A stretch of DNA of 42,620 bases, from the NCBI RefSeq assembly GCF_028882275.1, contig NZ_JARBUT010000032.1, forward strand, positions 1 to 42,620, read 5' to 3'. Source of the DNA: Nocardiopsis sp. N85. GTDB taxonomy: Bacteria > Actinomycetota > Actinomycetes > Streptosporangiales > Streptosporangiaceae. Positions 15,181 through 22,243 of the stretch are shown one piece after another. The notes below the pieces were generated by a model. That model ran no database searches. It saw only the letters and a program-made list of their open reading frames with translations, and had not been told where the DNA came from. The position numbers were made by a program, and so were the translations under genes. Every line of letters begins with the position of its first letter. Position 1 is the first letter of the stretch.

Positions 15181-15365
15181 TGGGCCTATTCAACTTCTTC
15201 GCCCGCCGGGATGAGGAGTCCTTCATCCAGCCCTACGCCCTAGCGGACGGCAGCTACCTCTACCAGGCCCGATGCACCTGCGGATGGTTCACCGACGTGT
15301 ACGTCGAAGAACGCGAGTTCGTGTCGGCCCTGCGCGAGGACCACGCCGTCACCCACCAGGAATGA
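15180..15365 (+). CDS. 61-residue protein of the transfer operon
   Basis: MGLFNFFARRDEESFIQPYA leads into a compact domain with CTCGW and a final acidic/His tail. It may bind a metal through CTC and the late histidines. The ATG overlaps the previous stop by one base (TGATG), showing translational coupling to the spread gene. It ends just before hairpin 3 and the translocase gene. Family unknown. Confidence 0.65.
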   Translation: MGLFNFFARRDEESFIQPYALADGSYLYQARCTCGWFTDVYVEEREFVSALREDHAVTHQE

Positions 15366-15371
15366 CCCAGC

Positions 15372-15414
15372 GGGGCGGCGGCCCCGATCCCGCCAAGAAT
15401 CCGACCGCCGCCCC
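15372..15414 (+). promoter_or_regulatory. Loop-related hairpin 3, upstream of traB
   Basis: A perfect 10-bp stem (GGGGCGGCGG at 15372-15381 with 15405-15414) closes a 23-base loop that contains CCGCCAAGAA, close to the CCGCCAAGCA of hairpins 1, 4 and 5. GAGGAG and the translocase start (15452) follow. Confidence 0.55.
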
Positions 15415-15451
15415 ACCCCCACCAGCGCGAACCAGTGAGGAGACCACCATC

Positions 15452-17725
15452 ATGACCCGCCCCGGACCCCACCCCGCCCCCTGGGACCTGCCCAGCGAGA
15501 AAGAGGAGACCGCCCCTGCTGACGGCAGGGTGGTGCCCTTCCCCGACCGGACCACCACCCGCCCCACCATCGGTGCCGTCCCCGTGACCGGCCCCGCCCC
15601 GGCCGAGACCGACGTCGAAGTGGTCGACCCCACCGACGTTGAGGTCCTGGACACCGACGAGACCACCCAGGCACGACCGGTCGACGTCCTGCCCCAGGGC
15701 AGCGGCGCCAACTGGCTGGAGGACCGGCGGACCCTGCTGGACACCGCCCCCGCCCTGGTGCCGTCCTACCTGCGCTCGCGGGAGGAGTTCACCGACGCCG
15801 CCCGCTTCCTCATCGAGTACTACGCCCGGATGGGCGCCTACCGGGCCACCCGCTCCCCGGTCTACCTGCTCAAGCTCGTCTCCCGGTCTCCGCGCGGCAT
15901 GGGCCGCGCCTTGTCCCACTGGGGCCGGTGGGCGCTGGACATCGAGGCCAACGAGCTGCGCAAGCACGCCGCGACCGGCAACCGCACCAGCGAGTACATG
16001 ATGCTGTCGCGCCAGCACACCGTCCGGATCCGAGCCCGGCTGCTCTCCTCCCTGGTGGTCGCGCTCGGTGTGACCCTGGTCGGCGCCGTCACGCTGGGCA
16101 CCGCCCCGGCGTGGGCGTCGATGTCCGGCATCGTGGCGATGCTGGCCCTGTTCGGCGCTGCCGGACGCAATGCCGACTCCAAGCCCATCATCGACCGGTG
16201 GACCTCCCCGCACCTCCAGCGGGAGCTGACTTCGACCGAGGTCGTGGCCGCCCTGGAAGCGATCGGGGTCAAGGGCCGCGTGGACTTCGTCAACCCCATC
16301 CAGACCGACGGCCCCGGCTGGCGTGCGGAGGTCGACCTGCCGCCCGGCTACCTCACAGACAAGGTGCTGGAGGAGCGCGCCAAGCTGGCCGGAGCGATGC
16401 GCCGCCCGCTGACCACCGTGTGGCCTGAGTCCGACACCGAAGCCCACCCGGGCCGGTTGGTGCTGTGGGTGGCCAAGAAGGACCCGGCCAAGGCCAAGCG
16501 CCGCCTGTGGCCGCTGATGAAGCAGGGCCAAGCCGACCTGTTCGAGGACATCCCCTTCGGGTTCGACCCCCGCGGGCGCGTGATCCCGCTGAACCTGATG
16601 TACACGAACCTGCTGATGGGCGGGGTGCCCGGATCCGGCAAGACGTCCGGCGTCATGGTCGTCGCCATGGCTGGCGCCCTGGATCCCGCCTGCGAGATGT
16701 GGGTGTACGAGATGAAGGGCTCCGGCGACCTGGACCCCGTGCAGCCCGTCTGCCACCGGTACGTGTCCGGTGACGACGACGAACACTGCGCTTCGGCGCT
16801 GGACGCGCTGCGCAAGCTGGAGAAGGAGCTCAAGCGCCGTAAGAAGATCATCGCCGGGCTTCCCGCCGAGCAGGTGCCCAAGGGGCGCAAGGTCTACCCG
16901 CACCTGGCCAAGGACCGCAAGCTCGGGTTGCACCCGCTGCTCGCGATCTTCGATGAGGCCCACACCCTGTTCGAGCACGAGGAGTACGGCAAGGAGGCCG
17001 CCGACATCGCCGGACGGCTCATCCGCAAGGCCCGCGCCTACGGGATCATCCTGGTGGTCACCACCCAGCGGCCCGACGCCAAGTCCCTGCCCAAGACGGT
17101 CAGCGACAACGTGTCCACCCGATTCTGCCTCGCGGTCACCGGCCACATCGCCAACGACCTGGTGCTGGGGACGTCGATGTACCGCAACGGGGTCCGAGCC
17201 ACCATGTTCGACCCCAAGAAGGAGGCGGGCACCGGCTGGTTGGCCAAGTCCTCCCACGACACCCAGATCGTGCGGGCCGCGTTCATCGAGCAGGCCGAAG
17301 CGATCGAGATCGCCAAGCGCGCCCTGGCGCTGCGCACCGCCGCCGGCACCCTGACCGGGGAGGCCGCCGGGGAGACCATCACCTCCGAGGACACCACCAC
17401 GCTGGTCGACCACCTAGCCGCCGTGTGGCCGGCGGGGGAGGACACCATGCACTCCGTCCGCCTGGTGGAAGCACTGGCCTCCTACCGGCCCGACACCTAC
17501 GGACCGTGGACGGCCTCGGACGTCCCAGTCGGGGAGATGCCCCGGGAGGAGCAGCGCGCCCACGAGACCCGCATGGCCACCACCCTGTCCAACGCCCTCG
17601 CGCCGTTCGGAGTGAACACCGGACAGATCACCAAGCGTGGCGACGGAGGGTCCCGCAAGGGAGTCAAGCGGACCGACTTGGAGGCCGCCCGGGTGCGCTC
17701 CGGGGCCGCGTCGGAGGACGACTAG
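15452..17725 (+). CDS. FtsK/SpoIIIE-type DNA translocase, TraB-like conjugation protein
   Basis: 757 residues. An acidic N-terminal ~85 residues is followed by two membrane helices around 197-236 (LLSSLVVALGVTLVGAVTLG, SMSGIVAMLALFGAAG). The FtsK-like ATPase has Walker A GVPGSGKT near 390-398, Walker B LLAIFDEAH near 497-505 and sensor VVTTQRPDAKSLP. The C-terminal ~80 residues (HSVRLVEALASYRP ... KGVKRTDLEAARVR) form a probable winged helix for DNA recognition. Actinomycete TraB proteins are hexameric pumps that move double-stranded DNA between hyphae after binding clt repeats, with no relaxase. None is seen here. The structured DNA right after the gene is a candidate clt. Confidence 0.93.
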   Translation: MTRPGPHPAPWDLPSEKEETAPADGRVVPFPDRTTTRPTIGAVPVTGPAPAETDVEVVDPTDVEVLDTDETTQARPVDVLPQGSGANWLEDRRTLLDTAPALVPSYLRSREEFTDAARFLIEYYARMGAYRATRSPVYLLKLVSRSPRGMGRALSHWGRWALDIEANELRKHAATGNRTSEYMMLSRQHTVRIRARLLSSLVVALGVTLVGAVTLGTAPAWASMSGIVAMLALFGAAGRNADSKPIIDRWTSPHLQRELTSTEVVAALEAIGVKGRVDFVNPIQTDGPGWRAEVDLPPGYLTDKVLEERAKLAGAMRRPLTTVWPESDTEAHPGRLVLWVAKKDPAKAKRRLWPLMKQGQADLFEDIPFGFDPRGRVIPLNLMYTNLLMGGVPGSGKTSGVMVVAMAGALDPACEMWVYEMKGSGDLDPVQPVCHRYVSGDDDEHCASALDALRKLEKELKRRKKIIAGLPAEQVPKGRKVYPHLAKDRKLGLHPLLAIFDEAHTLFEHEEYGKEAADIAGRLIRKARAYGIILVVTTQRPDAKSLPKTVSDNVSTRFCLAVTGHIANDLVLGTSMYRNGVRATMFDPKKEAGTGWLAKSSHDTQIVRAAFIEQAEAIEIAKRALALRTAAGTLTGEAAGETITSEDTTTLVDHLAAVWPAGEDTMHSVRLVEALASYRPDTYGPWTASDVPVGEMPREEQRAHETRMATTLSNALAPFGVNTGQITKRGDGGSRKGVKRTDLEAARVRSGAASEDD

Positions 17726-17845
17726 ACCGCGACCGGGCGGCTTCAACGGCCCTGAAACCGGTTTCGGGGCCGACATCCCCTAAAACCGCTTTTGAACAGC
17801 AGTGATGTCGGGTTTCACGCCCGACCTGAACGCCCTGAAAACAGG
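17726..17845. other. Structured DNA after traB, candidate clt (transfer origin)
   Basis: 17747-17772 is a 26-bp near-perfect palindrome (core CCTGAAACCGGTTTCGG). Next, CGACATC (17771-17777) pairs with GATGTCG (17804-17810). Part of the latter also forms a competing hairpin, GTCGGG/CCCGAC (17807-17825). Motifs of the form CCCTGAAA or CCTAAAA recur at about 17750, 17779 and 17833, with an inverted GGTTTCA at about 17811. In Streptomyces plasmids TraB binds short repeats (clt) close to traB, so this is a candidate by position and repeat content. Confidence 0.4.
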
Positions 17846-17847
17846 AA

Positions 17848-17891
17848 TGCGGTCCCGGTGCATAGCCGCCAAGCAACCCACCGGGACCGCA
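17848..17891 (+). promoter_or_regulatory. Loop-conserved hairpin 4, upstream of the replication genes
   Basis: A perfect 13-bp stem (TGCGGTCCCGGTG at 17848-17860 with 17879-17891) closes an 18-base loop starting CATAGCCGCCAAGCA. It is the clearest member of the family and lies 57 bases before the leader ORF at 17948. Confidence 0.75.
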
Positions 17892-17947
17892 CCACTCGCA
17901 AGGAGCGACCCCCACCGCGGGGCGAACCCACCGACAGGAGCACTCCC

Positions 17948-17983
17948 ATGATGCAGCACCACCGGACGGAGGTCACCCGGTGA
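17948..17983 (+). CDS. 11-residue leader peptide overlapping the next gene
   Basis: MMQHHRTEVTR, with AGGAG about 7 bases upstream. Its stop TGA overlaps the GTG start of the next gene (GTGA at 17980-17983), whose own upstream sequence has only a GGAGG inside this mini-ORF. The arrangement suggests translational coupling. Being so short it could be chance. Confidence 0.4.
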   Translation: MMQHHRTEVTR

Positions 17984-18378
17984 CCTTCCTCGACCCCACC
18001 GGGGCCCGCTACGGGTTGCCCACCTACCCCTGGGGCACGGCCTGGATCCTCGCCGACCAGTTGGCCACCCGCAAGCAGTTGGACGCCATGGGCCTGCGCC
18101 CCGGAAGCTCCTACGCCGACGCACAGCTGATGTGGCGCTCCCGCCGGGCCAAGGGCGGAGTGCGCACCGCCGCCCTGTACCGGATCGACCAGGCCCGACC
18201 AAAGGAGGAGTTCACCTCCGCCCGCGCCCGCGCTCTGGAAGCCGCGATGCGCGCCCGCCGCACCTGCCCGACCTGCCAGCAAGTGTTCGTCTACGTCATC
18301 CCCACCTCGCTCGGGCAGTGCCCGGCCTGCCACGAAGGCGGCACCCCGCAGACGTGGGAGCTGGAGGTGGCGGCATGA
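17980..18378 (+). CDS. Zinc-ribbon protein of the replication operon
   Basis: 132 residues from a GTG, coupled to the leader peptide before it. The N-terminal ~75 residues are helical (TAWILADQLATRKQLDAMGL) and are followed by RARRTCPTCQQVFVYVIPTS then QCPACHEGG, giving a four-cysteine zinc ribbon at the C-terminus. RRQRTCPxC-type proteins of this size lie just upstream of the replication initiator in many AICEs. The four-base ATGA overlap with the prim-pol gene fits a shared role in replication. Exact function unknown. Confidence 0.8.
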   Translation: MTFLDPTGARYGLPTYPWGTAWILADQLATRKQLDAMGLRPGSSYADAQLMWRSRRAKGGVRTAALYRIDQARPKEEFTSARARALEAAMRARRTCPTCQQVFVYVIPTSLGQCPACHEGGTPQTWELEVAA

Positions 18379-19271
18379 GTACCCCGACCAGCGTCCTGCC
18401 CTACGCGATGGCCGCCGTCCGGCGCGGCTGGCACGTGTTCCCGCTGCGCAGCGGCTCCAAGAAGCCCCTGCGTGGGTTCACCGGCTGGGAGCGGCACGCC
18501 ACCCGCGAGGAGGCCGACGTGATCGCCCACTGGGGAGCCCACCCCACCCACAACGTCGCCGTGGCCACCGGGCCCTCCGGCCTGGTCGTGGTCGACCTGG
18601 ACACCCCCAAGGACGGCGAGACCCCGCCGCCGGAGTGGGACCGGCCCGGGATCACCGACGGGGTCGACGTGTTCGCCGCCCTGGCAGGGCAGCACGCCGA
18701 CGGAGAGGTGCCCTGGACTTTCGCCGTGCGCACCCGCCGTGGCGGTCTGCACCTCTACTACACAGTCCCCGCTGGGATCACCTACCGCAATACCTCCGGC
18801 AAGCTCGGATGGCTGATCGACACCCGCGCCACCGGCGGCTACGTCGTCGGCCCCGGGTCGGTCGTCGCCGACGCCGACGGTCACGGCCCCTACACGGTGG
18901 AAAACCCCGCCCCGGTGGCACCCCTGCCCGCCTGGCTGGCCGACCTGCTCAAGCCCGCGCCACTGCCGCCGCAGCGGCCGGTGCGGGTGCCGGTGGCCAC
19001 CGACCGGCGCACCGCCTACCTGCGCTCCGCCGTCGAAGCCGAACTCTCCCGGATCACCGACGCCCCGCCCCACCACCGCAACAACGCCCTGTACACCGCC
19101 TCCGTGGCCCTCGGGCAACTGGTCGCCGGCGGCGAACTCACCGAAGCGCAGGTGACCGGCTGGCTCTCCGAGGCCGCCGCCCAAGTCGGGCAGACGCCGC
19201 GCGAGATCCCGCGCACCATCCGCTCCGGCCTGCGCGCCGGGGCCAACCGCCCCCGGAAGGTCGCCGCATGA
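18375..19271 (+). CDS. Prim-pol family primase/polymerase
   Basis: 298 residues. The N-terminal bifunctional primase/polymerase domain (about 5-205) shows AAVRRGWHVFPLRSGSKKPL, a first metal site VVVDLDTPKDG (near 74), HLYYTVPAG (near 125) and the GGYVVGPGSV turn. The last ~80 residues are helical and end in a basic tail. It is coupled on both sides by ATGA overlaps to the zinc-ribbon and ATPase genes. In AICEs this protein works with a RepA-like ATPase to start replication of the excised circle. Family is clear; strand and origin choice are inferred. Confidence 0.92.
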   Translation: MSTPTSVLPYAMAAVRRGWHVFPLRSGSKKPLRGFTGWERHATREEADVIAHWGAHPTHNVAVATGPSGLVVVDLDTPKDGETPPPEWDRPGITDGVDVFAALAGQHADGEVPWTFAVRTRRGGLHLYYTVPAGITYRNTSGKLGWLIDTRATGGYVVGPGSVVADADGHGPYTVENPAPVAPLPAWLADLLKPAPLPPQRPVRVPVATDRRTAYLRSAVEAELSRITDAPPHHRNNALYTASVALGQLVAGGELTEAQVTGWLSEAAAQVGQTPREIPRTIRSGLRAGANRPRKVAA

Positions 19272-20338
19272 CCGTCAACCCGTTGGAACCCCAACACCTG
19301 CACACCGTCCCGCCGGTCCCGCCCACTGAGCAGGAGGAGGCCGCACAGCAGCGCCGCCGCACCGCGTGGACCGCCACCGAACTCATGGCGGCACAGTTCC
19401 CCGAACCCCGGTGGGCCGTCCCCGGCCTGCTGTGCGAAGGCGTCAACCTGCTGGCCGGACCCCCGAAGGTCGGCAAAAGCTGGCTGTCCCTCGGACTGGG
19501 GCTGTCGGTCGCCGCCGGGGGCAACGCGCTGGAGAACGTCCCCGTGCAGGCCGGACCGGTGCTCTACCTGGCGTTGGAGGACACCCCGCGCCGGTTGCAG
19601 TCCCGCATGGGCAAGATCCTGGCCGGTCGCCCCGCACCCGCCGGGCTGACCCTGGCCACCCAGTGCCCGCCCCTGCCCCAGGGCGGCACCGACGCCATCG
19701 CGTCGTGGTTGGACCGCAACACCGACGCCCGCATGGTCGTCATCGACGTGTTCGCCAAGGTCCGCGGAACCTCCGCCCCCGGCGCGTCGGCCTATGACGC
19801 CGACTACGCCGCGGTGGGCCACGCCAAGAAGCTGGCCGACACCTACGGGATCTGCGTCGTCCTGGTGCACCACGTCCGCAAGGCGGGAAGTGACGACTTC
19901 CTGGCGGAGGTCTCCGGCACCAACGGCTTGGCGGGGGCCGCTGACGCCACCCTCGTGCTCAAGCGCGCCCGCGGCCAAGCAGACGGCATCTTGCACGTCA
20001 CCGGGCGCGACGTGGACGAATCCGAGCAGGCGTTGAAGTTCCACGCCGACCGCGGCGCCTGGGAACTGCTCGAAGGCCCCGCCGCCGAGCACACCGTGGG
20101 CGACACCCGCGCCGCCGTGCTGCGCTACGTCCGCGAGCACCCCGGCGCCCGCCCCAAGGACGTTGTCGAAGGCCTGCCGGACATCGATCCCGGCACCGTC
20201 CGCCGGAACTGCTCGCGCATGAGCGAGGCCGGACAGCTCACCAAGGACGCCTCCGGCCGCTACTACGCCGCCCGCGCCCCCGAGGTGTCCCCAGTGTCCG
20301 ACTGTCCGATTGATCTTCTGACCAGCGAAAACGACTAG
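19268..20338 (+). CDS. RepA-like AAA ATPase (hexameric helicase type) of the AICE
   Basis: 356 residues. A RecA-fold ATPase has Walker A GPPKVGKSW near 64-72, YLALEDTPRRLQSRM, Walker B MVVIDVF near 158 and VVLVHHVRKAG near 200. The C-terminal winged helix reads AVLRYVREHPGARPKDVVEG then VRRNCSRMSEAGQL. It resembles plasmid RepA/DnaB-like helicase loaders. The last 18 codons (EVSPVSDCPIDLLTSEND) lie within a 93-bp DNA repeat duplicated in inverse orientation at the other end of the element. The DNA after the stop is duplicated too, so the repeat is probably a DNA site. Confidence 0.92.
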   Translation: MTVNPLEPQHLHTVPPVPPTEQEEAAQQRRRTAWTATELMAAQFPEPRWAVPGLLCEGVNLLAGPPKVGKSWLSLGLGLSVAAGGNALENVPVQAGPVLYLALEDTPRRLQSRMGKILAGRPAPAGLTLATQCPPLPQGGTDAIASWLDRNTDARMVVIDVFAKVRGTSAPGASAYDADYAAVGHAKKLADTYGICVVLVHHVRKAGSDDFLAEVSGTNGLAGAADATLVLKRARGQADGILHVTGRDVDESEQALKFHADRGAWELLEGPAAEHTVGDTRAAVLRYVREHPGARPKDVVEGLPDIDPGTVRRNCSRMSEAGQLTKDASGRYYAARAPEVSPVSDCPIDLLTSEND

Positions 20339-20374
20339 GACACCCCCAACACCCCAGTGTCCGACTGTCCGACT
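20282..20374 (+). repeat. Right copy of the ~93-bp inverted repeat, candidate iteron/origin site
   Basis: It spans the 3' end of the RepA-like gene and 36 bases beyond its stop. It contains two copies of CAGTGTCCGACTGTCCGA at 20292-20309 and 20355-20372 (63-bp spacing). The copy at 10213-10305 is inverted and about 92% identical. Paired iteron-like repeats beside an initiator gene suggest an origin. Confidence 0.9.
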
Positions 20375-20408
20375 CACCCCAACCCCCACCCACGTAAGGA
20401 GCCCTTGA

Positions 20409-20573
20409 GTGATCCCCGTGCAGCCCAAGAAGATCTGGCCCGCCGTCGTCACGGTCATCGTCGTGATCTTCGTGGTTCAAAGCCCCGAGACCGCCGCCGG
20501 AATCGTCTCCGGCGCGTTCGGAGGGCTGATGACCGCCGCCGACTCCGTCGGCGTGTTCATCGAGTCCCTTTAA
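20409..20573 (+). CDS. 54-residue membrane protein
   Basis: GTG start with AAGGAG 8 bases upstream. A hydrophobic segment near residues 8-23 (IWPAVVTVIVVIFVVQ) is followed by a glycine/alanine-rich amphipathic part (GIVSGAFGGLMTAADSVGVF). It lies between the replication genes and hairpin 5. No family recognised. Position and ribosome site support a real gene. Confidence 0.6.
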   Translation: MIPVQPKKIWPAVVTVIVVIFVVQSPETAAGIVSGAFGGLMTAADSVGVFIESL

Positions 20574-20598
20574 CCCACACACCGCTGAGAGCGCAGAA

Positions 20599-20640
20599 GC
20601 GGCCCCGGCGCATAGCCGCCAAGCACACCGCCGGAACCGC
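20599..20640 (+). promoter_or_regulatory. Loop-conserved hairpin 5, upstream of xis
   Basis: A 12-position stem (GCGGCCCCGGCG at 20599-20610 with 20629-20640, two mismatches) closes an 18-base loop starting CATAGCCGCCAAGCA, identical to hairpin 4. GAGAGGAG and the xis start (20667) follow. Confidence 0.7.
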
Positions 20641-20666
20641 ACTCCTTCGAGAGGAGCACATCCATC

Positions 20667-20885
20667 ATGACCGAGCACGCGATCCCTGCCCAGCGTCTCC
20701 CCCAAGCGCTTTACACCGTTGAGGACGCGACGGAGGTCCTCCGGCTGAGCCGCGCCGAACTCTACGAGCAGATGAGTGCCGGACGCCTGCGCTTCGTCAA
20801 GGTCGGCCGCGCCCGCCGAATTCCGGCCAATGCGATCACGGAGTTCGTCGCCCTGTTGGAGAAAGAAGCCGAGGTGACCGTCTGA
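20667..20885 (+). CDS. xis: Excisionase (helix-turn-helix, MerR/AlpA-like)
   Basis: 72-residue DNA-binding protein. Residues 14-60 form an excisionase-type winged helix: LYTVEDATEVLRLSRAELYE, then GRLRFVKVGRARRIPANAI. With the integrase it directs excision of the element. GAGAGGAG precedes the ATG by about 10 bases. It is separated from int by a 33-bp palindrome. Size, fold and position next to int are standard for AICEs. Confidence 0.93.
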   Translation: MTEHAIPAQRLPQALYTVEDATEVLRLSRAELYEQMSAGRLRFVKVGRARRIPANAITEFVALLEKEAEVTV

Positions 20886-20889
20886 CCTG

Positions 20890-20922
20890 ACGTGTGGCCG
20901 TATCACTGATACGGCCACACGT
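20890..20922. terminator. 33-bp perfect palindrome between xis and int
   Basis: 16-bp arms (ACGTGTGGCCGTATCA / TGATACGGCCACACGT) flank one central C. As RNA it folds into a long hairpin 4 bases past the xis stop, so a terminator is the simplest reading. As DNA it could bind a symmetric regulator controlling int. Confidence 0.7.
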
Positions 20923-20965
20923 CTCCGCTCTTGGATCCGCCGCCATGGAAAGGAACAAAGATTCA

Positions 20966-22159
20966 ATGCACAACGAAAACGAACCTCAGGAAAGCAAGAA
21001 GCGCCGGGGGCGTCGGGGTGAAGGGAGCATCCATTGGGATAAGGAAAAGAAGTGCTATGTCGGGTCGATCTCCTTGGGATTCGATGCCCGAGGGAAGCGC
21101 CGCCGACCGAAAGTCTACGGGGCAACGAAGACGGAGGTTCGCAACGAACTCCGGAAACTCCGCAACGAAATCGATGCGGGAGTCAAGTCCTCCGCCCGGT
21201 ACACGGTCTCAGACGCTGTTGACGACTGGCTCGGGACCTCTAAAAAAGGCCGTTCCGAGAACACGGTGGCCCAGTACCGGCAACAATTCAAGGTTCACAT
21301 AAAGGATTCCATCGGCCGCCTCAAGCTTCGAGACCTTGAGCCTGAGGACGTGGAGGAATGGTTGGATGACCGGGCCGACGTACTGGCGACATCGGTCCTT
21401 CGGCGCCTCCTGTGGATTCTTCGGTCAGCGATCCAGCAAGCTCAGAAACGCGGCAAGGTCATTCGAAACGTCGCCGATCTCGTGGAAGCACCCGAAGGGC
21501 AGAGCGGCCGCCCCAGCAAGTCACTCACGCTCCTTCAGGCGCGAGCGCTAATCAGCGCCGCACGCGGTTACGCGCTTTACCCGTACATCGTGGTGATGCT
21601 GACGACCGGGATCCGGAATGAGGAGGCCCGAGCACTCGAATGGGACATGGTGGATCTGGAAGGGAATCCAGCAGCAAAACCTCCTGTCCCGCCATCGATC
21701 TCTGTGTGGCGCTCTGACCGCGTCGGCGGTGACACCAAAACCCGCAAGAGCAAACGCACACTCGCCCTGGGAGAATTGGCGGTTGAAGCCCTGCGGACTC
21801 GCCGCCAGGAACAGGAGCGGCTGCGGGCACAGGCCGGTGAGAACTGGCACGATGCAGGACTGGTGTTCTGCACTGCGCTGGGGAAGCGCTACACGCGCTT
21901 CACTACGAACAAGATGTTCTTGCCGATTCTCAAGCGCGCAGGGCTGACGAACTGGACACTGCGGGAACTGCGGCACAGCTTCGTTTCCCTGATGTCTGCG
22001 GACGGCGTCCCGGTCGAAGAGATCGCACGCATCGCCGGACACGCCACGACAGTGACCACGGAGACTTACTATCGTCGGGAGCTGAGGCCCGTGCTCACCG
22101 AAGGGGCACAGCGGATGGACACGATCCTGACGAGTGAGGGGGAGGACGGAGAGGGTTAG
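20966..22159 (+). CDS. int: Tyrosine recombinase, AICE integrase
   Basis: 397 residues. Residues 15-60 form a basic AP2-like arm-binding domain (RRGEGSIHWDKEKKCYVGSI). A SAM-like core-binding domain lies around 75-165. The catalytic domain has Arg in TTGIRNEEARALEW (near 215), Lys in TKTRKSKRTL (near 258), ELRHSFVSL (near 334, with Arg in place of the first His of HxxR, common in this subgroup), IAGHATTVT (near 357) and nucleophile Tyr in ETYYRRE (near 368). AAGGAAC precedes the chosen ATG; an in-frame ATG at 20945 is possible. Low GC. The stop is the first TAG of the right arm repeat. Confidence 0.94.
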   Translation: MHNENEPQESKKRRGRRGEGSIHWDKEKKCYVGSISLGFDARGKRRRPKVYGATKTEVRNELRKLRNEIDAGVKSSARYTVSDAVDDWLGTSKKGRSENTVAQYRQQFKVHIKDSIGRLKLRDLEPEDVEEWLDDRADVLATSVLRRLLWILRSAIQQAQKRGKVIRNVADLVEAPEGQSGRPSKSLTLLQARALISAARGYALYPYIVVMLTTGIRNEEARALEWDMVDLEGNPAAKPPVPPSISVWRSDRVGGDTKTRKSKRTLALGELAVEALRTRRQEQERLRAQAGENWHDAGLVFCTALGKRYTRFTTNKMFLPILKRAGLTNWTLRELRHSFVSLMSADGVPVEEIARIAGHATTVTTETYYRRELRPVLTEGAQRMDTILTSEGEDGEG

Positions 22160-22176
22160 GCACCCTCTTAGGCACC
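22157..22176 (+). promoter_or_regulatory. Right arm-type site: two TAGGCACC repeats, 12-bp period
   Basis: TAGGCACCCTCTTAGGCACC differs from the left site (9811-9830) at two spacer bases and has the same period and orientation. It overlaps the int stop codon and lies 44 bases from the attachment core. Confidence 0.6.
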
Positions 22177-22219
22177 TGACACCCCTTCTTGATAGCTCTG
22201 ACCTGCACACGGTGCCGTG

Positions 22220-22243
22220 CCGCCAGTGCATGTGCCAGGGCTA
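22220..22243 (+). repeat. attR core (24-bp direct repeat, right copy)
   Basis: Identical to 9664-9687, with CGCGG following after one mismatch. Beyond it the sequence keeps the reading frame of the target gene's 3' end, and before it the sequence is unrelated to the left side. This is the pattern expected for a junction in a gene's 3' end. Confidence 0.88.

Larger units (their letters stand above)
9664..22243. mobile_element. pSAM2-type actinomycete integrative and conjugative element (AICE), ~12.6 kb
   Basis: The element is bounded by identical 24-bp direct repeats. It carries the full AICE set: tyrosine integrase and excisionase at the right end, RepA-like and prim-pol-like replication proteins, an FtsK/TraB-like double-stranded DNA translocase, a DUF2637 SpdB-like spread protein, small transfer-associated proteins, and a GntR regulator with a palindromic operator. 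No gene in it looks broken, so it may still be mobile. GC content drops in int and in the GntR/HAD pair compared with the transfer genes, which suggests a mosaic origin. Cargo is minimal (HAD hydrolase, WhiB-like protein). Confidence 0.93.

Noticed and set aside
15260..17413. 717-codon open frame on the minus strand
   Set aside because: Antisense shadow of the TraB-like translocase; no domain and atypical composition.
9664..22243. tRNA gene as the AICE attachment site
   Set aside because: No cloverleaf or CCA-end-like sequence lies at either junction; the core falls within protein codons in frame on both sides.
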